Position numbers and translations under genes: made by a program
Shown: in pieces, positions 46,201 through 58,300 of the stretch
Numbering within the stretch: position 1 is the first letter of the stretch
Layout: every line of letters begins with the position of its first letter
Assembly: GCA_004026145.2 (NCBI GenBank)
Contig: CP034985.2
Coordinates: 2,768,956 to 2,832,955 of the forward strand
DNA: 64,000 bases
Direction: 5' to 3'
Source: Takifugu bimaculatus
Lineage: Eukaryota; Chordata; Actinopteri; Tetraodontiformes; Tetraodontidae
Notes under the pieces: model-generated
Seen by the model: the letters and a program-made list of their open reading frames with translations, nothing else
Told to the model about the DNA's origin: nothing
Database searches by the model: none

Positions 46201-49200
46201 CGTCCATCACTTTCCATAATTTGGTCCTCATATCTTTTTTCTTAGATAAAGAAAAGCAGGAAAACATGCAATAACTTTTTTTAATGATAGATTCAACTCT
46301 TAAAATACATAAATATATATTTTTTAAACTTGATTTTTGAAATGGTGACTCCATGTCAATCTATTAAAAAGTCCACGTCTCACAACAGCACCTCAGTGCT
46401 GATGGCTGATGGACGTAAATCGGCTGTCTGAGAGGGTGAGAATAAATAAATGAGCACAAACTGAAATGAAATGTCATGAAATTAATCCAGCGTACATTCA
46501 TCTTTCTCTGTATGCATTCAATGATCTGAGTGTATGAAATATGCAACAACGCATTTAAAAATGATGCATATTGATGGTGAAAGAAGGAATTGTTCCGACT
46601 GTATAAGCCCCATGAATCTCCTCATACATGGAGAGCTGAATGATGGACAGCAATAAAAAAAAGGCAATGAATAAATATATTTAACAATATATTTATTAAA
46701 AAAATGAATACATCATTTAAATAAATGATATTCCGCCCATTATAATATAATGCAACCTTAATTATAAAGCTGTTGATGTGAACTATGATGTCATTATCCT
46801 GATATTCAGATATGCACTCTTTCCACTCATTGAATACTTTAGATAATTTTAGAGTAGCTGATTAGAACAGAATTCCAATACATCCCATCACTTACTTGTT
46901 GTAGCTTCTATATGTGTTTATTGGGGAAAAAAATGAGGCTTACTAGACCATTGTGGACCATTTATGGCATTTAAATGTGGGCTGTATATCAAGATATGAA
47001 TGAATTTCATAAATCCAGTGAGCAGAGAGCAGTAACAGCTTCCGTAACACAGACACACGCTCGGAAAATGATCTAATCAGCTGGCAGCCCAAGCATTTTA
47101 AAAAAGTCCAGCACCACATGGCCGGCATCTCCTGGAATTTCCTTCCCCACCCCCGCTCTTATTGTGAGAGTCTGGCAAAATGTTTCTTTCTTGGGTTTTT
47201 TTGTTGTTTTTTTAATAAACCAGGAATGTCCCTAGTGAAAGGAGCCTGCTTACATCATTAAAAACCTTTAAAGCAATTAGTGTTTATCTGCAGACACACA
47301 AACATGGCCAAGACTTCTGCTTCCTGGAATCTCCCTTTTGTCTTAGAGGGAACAGAAAGGTCCTTTCGGAAGGTAGCTCCATTTAATGCAAACACTCCTG
47401 GAAAAGCTTAATACAGCTGTGGATTAAAGTTTCTAGTTTGGAGTATGTTAAAATAAGTGGATGTTTTAATGAACCAGCCAAACTCATCAGGTTTTAATGA
47501 CCCACTAAGAGAACTGACTTATTGATTTTGATGTAAAACCTTGTAGAATTTGAGAAGCAACAAAAGGGGAGACAAATGCACGAAGGTTAATTATTATTCA
47601 TCAGCGTTTTCTCCTGGGGGAGATCTCATATCTTTGAACATAAGCAGTGGAGCAGATAGACACACAATAGCATTACTGACTGCTGGGGCTTCTGATGGCT
47701 TATTCGATGATGGAGTCCCTATTATTTCCTGCAAATGCATGCAGAAATGAAATGCAAACGCAGAACAGTTCAGTATATGAACAACAACCTCTTGATTTCT
47801 GCATGAGCTTTAAAGAGATCTGACTACAGTGGAAAACCAAAAATATGAACTTGAGTTCTTCGTTTGTCAGCAGTGCATCTCAAACAACACAGCGGGGATT
47901 AAAGCCAAAGTTCACACCTTTCAGGCTAATGTCAGAACAGCATGTGGCTGCTTGGAGAACCACTGTTTATCAGCCAGTTTTTGGACAGCTAGTGGTCCTC
48001 CTACACAGTTAGTGATTAGGGAGTGTACATGTGGCTATGAGGATCAGAAATACCTGAAGATGAGAGCGTTTCATCTATTAAAGGTCCATAACTATAAGGA
48101 TTTCCCACTATGCAATGTTGAGTCCAGGGTTTATAGGACACTTCTAAAAAAGTCAAAAAAGGCCAGCTAACACTCTTCTCATATATCCAATCAGACTGTT
48201 CCAGGTCATCCTAGTTTGCAGAAACTGCTGAGATTCACATTAGTTTACTTCCAAACTGTTCCAAATGGTCCACACAAGTCATGGACATTATACTGTATGT
48301 AGATGTTTTTACTTTAAAATAAAAAAGGCGATTGAAAAGAGGTTCAATAAAAAAAATCTTTGAATGAGATTGTGTTTGATTATCATTCTCATACAGATGT
48401 TAGTCCTTAACATTCCCATAACCTTTCCTGGTGGCAGGGCTGACCCTCCAAGCTCTTCATCTTTGTTTCCAGCAGTAAAACAAGTGAAAAGGCGCACACA
48501 TGCACGCACGCACACACACACTTGGGTGTTTATATTCACCTCCATGTGTTGTAGAAGAGCAAGGGGATGTTGAGACCCACAGTCAGCCACTCCTGGGCAC
48601 ACAGGAACATGATGCAGAACAGTCCATGGATGGAGTACTCTGGTAGCACCAGCTGGGGAGGAGAAAAGTGCAGGATGACCCATCCAGAAAAGACATGGAG
48701 CAATAATCGGTGGCACTATACAAGCTCATAAGCTTCTGCAACGTTAGCCAGTCAGACACTGATGTTTTTTTTTTTTTAAACATTACTGCCCTACTGTCGG
48801 TTCTAGCTCTGAAATATAGCTTGAATGACATTTGTGCTAATGTAAGAGCAGCACCAATGAACCGTTGCGGTATTAAAGTAAAGGGCAGTTGGTTAGCAGA
48901 TGCCACATTAGCATATTAAGGGCCCTCAGGTGTAAGAAAACACCTCAAGTGCCGTCATTAGCATTTAAATCCGTCGCCTATCCTAAATTTAGCCACTGCA
49001 AATCTATCTATCTGCAAGTATTCCAGGGTCTCTTTTTGCTGAGATAGTTTTATGTCTAAATGCCCCCATGTGGACTGTGGAGAGCGTAGCTTCTCAATGG
49101 AAAGCACACACTGATGGAAGACAAGCTCCTGGTGAAACATGAGGGCATCACAGTCTGTGAGGTCGCTGCCAATCCCAGCCAGCCAATTCACCCCCCCATC

Positions 49201-50117
49201 AGCATCAGAGCCTCATCTGGAGGCTCCATAGGTGAAGTATGTCAAAAGTAGCTTTTATTACTTTTAACATACTTCACCTATGGAGCCTCCGGAGCAGGCT
49301 CTGATACTGATTGGGTAGCTTTTATTACTTTAGTTTCCTTGTGATCCATGACGCTCCATCATTTAAATGTATACCATGTGGGAGTTTTTTGAATATAAGC
49401 AAATTTTTAAATTATTCCTGCATATTTTCAAGGTCAAAGGTCAAACAGCCTCACAATAATAAACTCTTTAAACTTTTCATTTACTTGGGTTTTTGTTGCT
49501 TTTTTTGTTTGTTTGTTTGTTTTGCTACACAAAGGTGTATAAGGAAAAAAATATTCTGTCTGGATATAAAATGTCAAATACAGCATTTGTAGTTTTTCTC
49601 ACTGGGAAAAAATAGTGAAAAGGAACATACTGTAAGCTGCATGATAAATAAAATAAAAGAACAAAAGCAGATGGAAGAATCAGAAGCTGCAGAAAGTGAT
49701 TGATTCGCCACACACGTGCACCTGGCCCTACCTTTACATTACATAGACTGATACAGCAGAAATCTCATACCTGTGCACAGTTACGTTGCACTAAGATTTA
49801 AAAAAGCAACAAAAAGGTGGATAAAAAACATTGTTGTCTACCAACATCAGACTTGCTGCTGCAGTTAATTTGGCTCAAAAAGAAGGCCACTCTGCAGCTC
49901 ATGTATATTTAACAACCATGCATTACGATGCCATTTCGCACCACATGGCCTTGAACATTGCAGCGTGTACAGCTTCAACCAGGCAGCATTCAGGATGCAT
50001 TATTCAGAGGGTCACACGGCTCCTAATAACAGAAAAACACATTTTCACTGAATAGCAACAGCAGGAGGCGAGGAAATTGCTGCTAAGACAAAACCTAAAT
50101 ATATCCATTTGCTTTTG

Positions 50118-50176
<59 letters not shown>

Positions 50177-52227
50177 GTGCAGTCCATACAGCACTGCAGC
50201 ACACACACAGGCGCTGTCCTCCCCACACAGATAAAAAGCTCATTTAAAAAAAAGAAATAGTCACACTGAGCCTTTTCCCTCCATTTCTGTCACACCTTGT
50301 TCAATTCCTGAATATGTGTTAGCTGAGAGCAACCTATTGGGAAGTAGTTCAGCAAACACTTAAGCCAAACATGAAACTTGCACTGGGGTCTTCTCAGAGA
50401 AGATAAAGTTATATAAAAATATGCTGAATATTTGTCCGCTTGAGAAGTTCAAGGCCTTTTATCATGCAGGGATTTAACCCAAACAGAAAGCTATGTTAGT
50501 AACGGGGACATTCACAGAGTTGTCCTTGAGCCCGTCCTGTGTTGTCTTGGCTGAGTCCTCCAGGCCATTGTCCAGTCTGAAGTGCTGGTTTTCTGTCAGG
50601 GTCTATTTTTGCTGAGCTGGATTCAGGTTTCCACCAACCCTGACCACTCTCCCAGTCCCATTTGTGGAAAAACTCCCCAATAAACTCCAACAAAGCACGA
50701 TGCTGGAGCTCAGCTGAGGGAGGACCTTGTCCCACAGATTGCTCGGTATGACCAGGGGAGACTCCTGGTTCTTCCGAACTCCTTGTGCTCTGGAATCTCT
50801 TCACAGCCGTGTGTCACAGATCTCTGAGCTCTGGAGGCTTTTCTCCTGTCCTCTTGGTTTGGTTCGTTCCCTCGTATGCGCTGCCAACTTTGGCACCTTA
50901 CAATGATGAATGACTTCACACGTGTGAACTTCAACAAGGAACCTCTCCAACTTTATCAAGAGAACTGATAAGAGCTTTAGTTCGAGTGTCATAGCGAAGC
51001 CTCTGAATCCTGGAAAACTGAGATTTATTTTTTCCTCTGTCGTCACTTGTAGGAGAAAATAAAATCTCATTTAACTGAAAGATATTATAATAAGAGAGTG
51101 CCAACATGATTTTCTAGAGCATATAAATAACACAAGGAAACCAGTCTAATCATCATGGGCATTGTTATATTTCGGTTAATTTGTTGTTTTTTGTTTGCAA
51201 GTGTGCCTCTAAAGAGGGTGGAGGGTGCAAACCCAGAACTCTGTGCACGTCACATGGCTGGAGTGAAGACGATGGATGACAGCGCACGCTGACTCCAGAG
51301 ATGTCACCGGGCCTAAATAAACCTATACAGATTTTTGGCCTCAGCTTCTTTTTTTACGGTCAATTTATGGACATTAAACTTGCACAACATCAGGTCTTAT
51401 TATCATTATATTGCAATAAAGAACGAGGGGTGACGACCATCTACGAGTCAGAGGGGACCATTTACTCCAAACAGTAAATAAGCATTACCGGTAGTCAAAG
51501 GTTCTATTAGAGAATTAATGTGCAGTATTTTGTTGAAATGTATAAATAGCTGTTCTGGTTTCCCTCTGTGCTATAGGTGATGCTAGAAAAACCATAGTAC
51601 TACTACTCAATCCATGAGTTGTTTCAATAGTAATGTAAAAAACAGAAGCCAGAGCTTTGGAGACAGAATGAATCTTTCATATGAACCTGAGTCTGTGGCA
51701 TCATTAGCATTCTGGCTTAAATGCTCCACCGAGGTAGCCATCTATTATTCATTCATTCCTATGTAAAATGTAGACTTTGCAGCTCCTCTGGTGATAACGG
51801 ACAGTGCAGAACAATGTGAGGAGGCACATATTCCCCTCACATCCCTGCAGAGCAGAGCAGCTGCTGCACTGTCTCGAGCAGAAAGATTTCTCTGCTGTTA
51901 CCGACGGAAGGTGGGTTTCCATCCCAAACTGCCACCCACAGTTTCATTTTCATTCAATCAAACTCACATTCATGTTCCTGAATTTTATTTGGCACCTTTA
52001 CAAACAGACTGGATGGGTTTTGCAGTTTGTGGCGCCATCGCAGGTGCGGTTGACCCAGGGCTCCTCCTGAACATTCACGTTCTTATTTCACAGTTCAGTG
52101 AATGCATCATAACTGGGCCAGAATGCAAATGACACATAAACACACAGTGAAGTGAAGCACAAACATTCAATTTCAGCGCAACTAAAGAATTTACACATTT
52201 CCTTCCTACAAATACAGACTATCTGGA

Positions 52228-52326
<99 letters not shown>

Positions 52327-55300
52327 GACTAAGAGACCCATCTGGACATCTGCTTGGCTGAGTCTTAAGATCTGTTTCTTTTGCTGCTTTGCTCAAGGAC
52401 ACCCTCAGACCCATCTGATCCACCCAGCAGCAACACCGGAGAGGCATCGTTCAGGGAGGAGCCGTTTTATTTACAGCACTGTGAAAAGCATAAGAGAAAT
52501 CTAAGGTTTTATTGAGTTGTAGTGAGTTGTCCTAGCACTGAAGACACACATATCAAACTATGGCCTCTACATTTGACTGTTTAACCTGTTTACCTGAACT
52601 TAATTAGACCCATATTTTCTATGCGTTTGTTGTATTTGTTGTTTGTATGTTTCATATGCGGTGCATAAAAAGCAGATAGATTAGCTTGTGTGCCCATGTA
52701 CGTGGGTGGTTTGTAACAAACAAAGGTTTATTTACTGTTAGGGTTAGCTTAAGGGTTGATCAAATCCGTTTTGTCCCATATTATACCGCAATGACTTCAG
52801 GCTTTGATTGTCCTGATGTGGATTAGCCTGCAGCTGCATGGATCAGGGGGACCGTCCAGTTGGCGATGGTGTGGGATGCACACGGTGCAAAAGACTGAGC
52901 AGCAGCAGCTGTAAATTGTAGCATTGCAACAGAGGCACAGATGCAGAACGCCTTCTGCCAACAAGCAAACATATGGTGCTCTCCTTCTCCAAATTTTCCC
53001 ACCTTCACTGAATCCAGACCTATTTTGCTAGGGATGCTCCATCTTGTGTGGGGTGGAACGTGGATGTTCATTTTAGCAACCACAGCAGCCTTTCCTCCCT
53101 CTCTTCAGATCAAAAAGGACGCAGTCCCAATTACACTCGCAAAGCCCTTCAGAACAGGCGGCTGTAATTAAGCTCGGCACAAAGAAATTGTACATATTTT
53201 ACGACCTTTAGATGATTCAAATTCCTCTGAGATGCTGGTGGAGCAGGACCTACATGGTCCATTTAACTTTTCAAAGAGAATTCAGATAATACAAAGGTAA
53301 AGCCCAATCAGAAGACTTCTCTTATGTAGGGAACATTATCACTGCCTTGTAGTTAAGAGTTAAATTAAATCAGCTAAAAAGGGATTAAAGTACAATGATA
53401 AAATTGATGAAAGCACTCCTCTGTAGTGTAGCACCCCCTAGTGGGAGTCTCATCTATATCTACAACAGGTTACAGGCTACAGTATCACAACATATTTATG
53501 GATTTATGACAAATAAAGTATATCAAGGCTGCACACACCTATTTCCGATTGTTTTTGTTCAATGTACAAAAACCAGATCTATTGTAAAACTGTATCTGAT
53601 CCCAAATTGGTTTAAAGTTTATGTTAAATTGGAAATTTTACAGATTGTGAACATCTTAGATTGGTCTCAGAAATTGCATTATTAAATGCATATTCATTCA
53701 TCTGAAAATGTTTGGATCCAAATGTGAAGACATTTGAATGCAACACCTGAGGTGTTTAGATTGACTAGTCCGTCGAAAATTTGAACAAACCTTTAATCTT
53801 TTTCCTTCTAAAAGGGTAAATAACTTGGAAGGCTCTCTGATGGCCTCATCTCAGCAGATGGAAGTGTTCCCGGTGAAGAAGGTCTGGTGAAAACTGCACT
53901 GCATTGTTGCCTGTGAAAGACAACATTCCTTTGACCCAAAAGCTAAAAGGTTTAAACGCCCAAGCTCACAGTAGCATTAGCCAGTCTGCTGACGGTGTCC
54001 TTTCACCCTGAGTGCACAGATGATGGACACCAAATTGGAAGTGTCTTCACTTTGCAAGGAAGTTGATGTCGCCCCCCCCCCCCCCCCAGTAGAAGACCAA
54101 GAGCAGCTGCTCCAGGCCTCAGGCGTGTTCCCTCCCTGAGTGTTGATGAGATTTGAGACTGGCAATGTGTGTAATGGGGCCTCTAGCTAAGATTAAGTCA
54201 AATCAATCTTTAAATCAATCTTTATTTATATAGCGTCTTTTACAATCAAAATTGTTTCAAGACGCTTTCCAGAATCCCAGGGCCTGACCCCAACAAGCAA
54301 CAGTGGCAAGAAAAAACTCCCCTTTAACAGGAAGAAACCTTGAGCAGGACCAGGCTCATGTAGGGGGACCCTCCTGCTGATGGCCGGCTGGGTAAAGAGA
54401 GAGGAGAGGAGAGGAGGAGTAGGAGGAGAGGAGAGGAGAGGAGAGGAGAGGAGAGGGAAGAGGCAGGAAGAGTGAGAGGAGAAGGAGAAGGGGAGAAGGA
54501 GAGGGAGAAGTAGAAGGACCCTGAGTGCGACACTAGATGGCCTGGAGAGGGGAGGAGAAAGAGAAGGAGGGGGAAGGAGAGGAGAGGGAGGCGAGGAGAG
54601 GAGGAGAGTGAGGCGAGAGAGGAGGGAGGAGAGAATAGAGAAGAGGAGAGGAGAGGCACAGAGCACAGAAACACACACAAAAATACACTATACAATGGGT
54701 CAGCGGGGCCGGAGGTCATCATGCAGCTCCGAAGGCGGCGATACCTGTAAATGAATAGGGAAGGGGGGGGGGGGTAGCAGAAAAACTACACAGGAATCAG
54801 CAAAACTAGTCTACTTGATGAGGAGGAGGAAAGGAGAGAAAAGGAGAGGAGAGGAGAGGAAACCATGACCCAGTGGGGTGACAGAGGCCTGTCAGGTAAT
54901 CATGTTTCTGGACCCCGGCAGCTTTGGCCAATAACAGCACAGCTAAGATGTGACCTAACGATTAGACGACCCCCTAAGTATGATAATTTGTCGATCTATG
55001 ATAGTAACTGGAACTACAGAATTAGTAACAATAAGCTTTTCAAAGAGGTAGGTTTTAAGTCTGATCTTAAAAGTAGCGATGGAGTCAGCCTCCCGTACCT
55101 GGACAGGGAGCTGGTTCCATAGCAGGGGGGCCTGGTAGCTAAATGCTCAGCCCCCCATTCTACTCCTAGAAACTCTGGGAACCACAAGTAGACCAGCATT
55201 CTGAGAGCGGAGCGGTCTATTGGGCTGATAAGGTATCACTAGCTCCTCCAGGTAGGATGGAGCTAGGCCTCTGAGGACCTTGTAGGTCAAAAGAAGGGTT

Positions 55301-58300
55301 TTAAAAATTATTCTAAATTTAACGGGCAGCCAATGAAGAGACGCCAGTACAGCAGTTATGTGATCTCTTTTGTCAATACCTGTCAGAACTCTGGCTGCAG
55401 CATTTTGTATCAACTGGAGGCTTCTTAAAGAGTTGTTTGGACACCCTGATAATAAAGAATTACAATAGTCCAGCCTGGAAGTAACAAATGCATGAATTAA
55501 CTTTTCAGCATCATGCCGCGTCAGTAGCTTCCTGATCTTTGTGATGTTCCTCAGGTGAAAAAAGCCACTTCTAGAGATTAATTTAATGTTGAAGTTGAAG
55601 GAGAGATTTTGATCAAAAGTTACTCCTAGATTCCTCACAGAGAGACTAGATGTCAATGAGATACCATCTAGAGTGATCGTGTGATCTAATCTAATCTTGG
55701 TTCAGGACCAAACACCATGACCTCAGTTTTTCCTGGGTTAAGGAGGAGGAAATTGGAAGACATCCAGGACTTTATGTCTTTAAGACAGGTCTGGAGCTTC
55801 ACTAACTTCTCTGTCTCCTCTGGTTTCATGGATAAATAAAGCTGAGTGTCATCAGCATAACAATGAAAATTTATCCCATGCTGCCAAATAATGTTCCCTA
55901 AGGGAAGCATGTACAATGTGAAGAGGATTGGTCCAAGTACAGAACCTTGAGGAACTCCATGGCTAACCCTACTGTATGAGGAGGGAACACCATGGACATG
56001 AGCAACCCGGTATCTATCAGATAAGTATGATCAGAATCAGACCAGGTTTTCCCCAAAAAGTGCTCCAATTGTCTATAAAGGCCACCTGGTTTTCGAGGCA
56101 CCACTGTGACAGCCAGCGACAAAGCGATGACATGCGGCTAAACATCTCATCGCTGGCCAGATTGGGGAGGGGACCAGAGAATGCTATGGTATTTGTCACT
56201 GGGACACACGAAGCAAAACATTAAAAATTTTGTTGAAATCAGGAGACATATTACCTGAAACAGATGAAACATGTGTGTTTGAGTGTCGGTGTGCTATAGG
56301 ATATAATACACATGTGCCATGGACTGTGTATTATGAGGATTTAAGTGGGAGCTTTAAACAGTCTTTGCACACCTTCTTTTTTCTTTTTAATTTTTTTTTT
56401 CTTAACAATCGACCCTGTAAGCATAGCTAAACAGATTTATGTTAATCCACCCAAATCCAGGGTTTTCATTGGTTCCCTGGTGCAAACTGAGGTTTTAAAT
56501 AATGTGTTGGCACCCTTCCAATGCTATTACCAATCAAGTAAAAGTGATGATGATTACAAGGCCCCAGTGCTGAAGACAGTCTCTAAAGACTCTACTGGGA
56601 TATACAAATTATAGTCATTAAGTCGCTCCGAGCGATAATATTGTTCCAGATATCTCAACTGTCCCCATACTCGTGCCTTGAGATGAATAAGAAAAGAAAA
56701 ATGCTGTAGCAGTGATGCAGCAGATGAACACACGTCACTGTCATCAGCCTAAAAAATAGGTTTGTCACTAGTACTGATTATCCTGCTCCTGCCAACAAAC
56801 GAAACATTATCGCAATTACAATCTGTCACAAGACAAAAAACACGTGGGAACGTGTGGACAAATATGAGAGTGCACCAGTCAGACGGCTTTCGGATAGCGA
56901 GGTCTCATCTTTGCATAACTAGCATGCATGTTGCATCATTGATCCTGAGGTGATCCGCTGCAGAGGTGAGAAAGCTCCTGCAAGAGGCACCATGCCCCTG
57001 CTGGAAACGGGCTGCTTCATATCAACCTTTAAAAAGGCTGCAGAATAAACACCTGTGCTGAAAGTGGAATCCTTTCCTTTCCTTTGGAATCCTTTGCTCT
57101 CAAATATTATTGAAATCAGGGCTGACTGGTGAGCAGATGGGTATATCCCAAATCCCTGCACACAAAACTGGCAGCCAACAGGCGCACAGATGCTGGCCCC
57201 AACTTCAAATGAGCAAAGATCAAATGGCCCCGTGTGATGTTGCTGCCACTGGTGGAGAATTAAGCATGTTAGCTGCTTTGTAACACTTTTGCGAGCCATC
57301 TGAATATGCTGCTCGTGGCAGATGCTTGTGAAAACACTTCCCAGCCATCTAAATCTGACCGTTGCGGGGAGGGGAAGTCGCTGCATGATGTAAAAAGTTG
57401 GGGGTTCAATCTGGGACTTTTCTTCTTCACCTTGCTCCTGCTCCTCTTTAGCTTGTGTGCACATCTGTGCAGAATGCTTTATTAAAACCGTAAGATCTCT
57501 AAACACCTGGAGGCTGATGGAAGGATCTTCCTTATCTATATTATATGTACCTCACTGACGTAAAGCTCGCTTGACCCTCCGGAACAAGTTTGTCTCAGTT
57601 CATGAATCAACAGACAGACTCTCTGCCCAGCCCCACCATCAACCGGAGAGTCCCCCCACATGAGCCTGGTCCTGCTCAGGGTTTTTTCCCTGTTAAAGGG
57701 GAGTTTTTCCTGCCGCTGTTGCTTGTTGGAGATCAGGCCCTGGGATTCTGTAGAGCTCCTAGAGACTATGTTTGATTGCAACAGACGCTGTATAAATAAA
57801 GATGAATTGAATTGACAGTCAAGTGCAGTCAGAACGCATCCACCCACATTGCGACCAGCCTGTCCTGCACATACCCCAGAGATAGGATGCACCACACAGG
57901 AAGACCGCTTTATTTTGTGTCCTCCATCCTCTGCAAACTTTTATCGCAGTGTGCCGGACAGCTGTTCAGTGGCCCCACGACACTCTGCTCACTGTGCATG
58001 AATCTCAAAGAGAAGCGAGTAAAGGAGAGAGAGAGACTGGAGGGCAGAGGAGGAGAACCTGTGTACTGGAACTTCAAAAACATCCTGTGGACCACATGAG
58101 ACCAACGCTGCCTTGACCTCAAATCTTGTTTCTCAAACCTAACTAGAATCATCATTTGCTTCTAATTTACATGTTAGCGTTCTTTAACGCTTTTCTTTTC
58201 ATTTTGCTGCAGGTCATTAGGATTGTTTTGCAAATAATTAGAAAAGCGGTAGACTTTAGCGGTGCCTCTAAAGGCAGGGAAAGTGAAGCGAGAGCAGCAG

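Larger units (their letters stand above)
54200..56224 (-). mobile_element. L2/CR1-type LINE: esterase-like ORF1 fragment joined to RT C-terminus and 3' tail
   Basis: Read on the minus strand, 56224 to about 56045 encodes an SGNH/GDSL-esterase-like piece (IAFSGPLPNLASDEMFSRMS, LCRWLSQWCLENQVAFIDNW, STFW), as in the esterase-type ORF1 of some fish L2/CR1 LINEs. At about 56045 it switches to reverse transcriptase: YLSDRYRVAHVHG, SHGVPQGSVLGPILF, FHCYADDTQLYLSMKPEETE (motif C YADD intact) and KIRKLLTRHDAEKLIHAFVT. It ends LLVVPRVSRSRMGG and TGA; the same frame then continues AFSYQAPLLWNQLPVQVREA and IRLKTYLFEKL, so this stop is probably a point mutation (CGA to TGA). A GA-rich block (54396-54660) and the conserved 3' tail to AATCAATCTTTATTTATATA (54200-54239) follow. 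It is sense-oriented in cnih3 intron 3. The loss between ORF1 and RT motif B makes it inactive. Confidence 0.88.

Noticed and set aside
50496..50937. Two adjacent minus-strand frames with a tryptophan-rich stretch
   Set aside because: Looked like a possible transposase or gag fragment, but I could not match any family motif.
54226..54722. 150- and 132-codon leucine/serine/proline-rich minus frames
   Set aside because: Translation of the GA-rich low-complexity tract and LINE tail.
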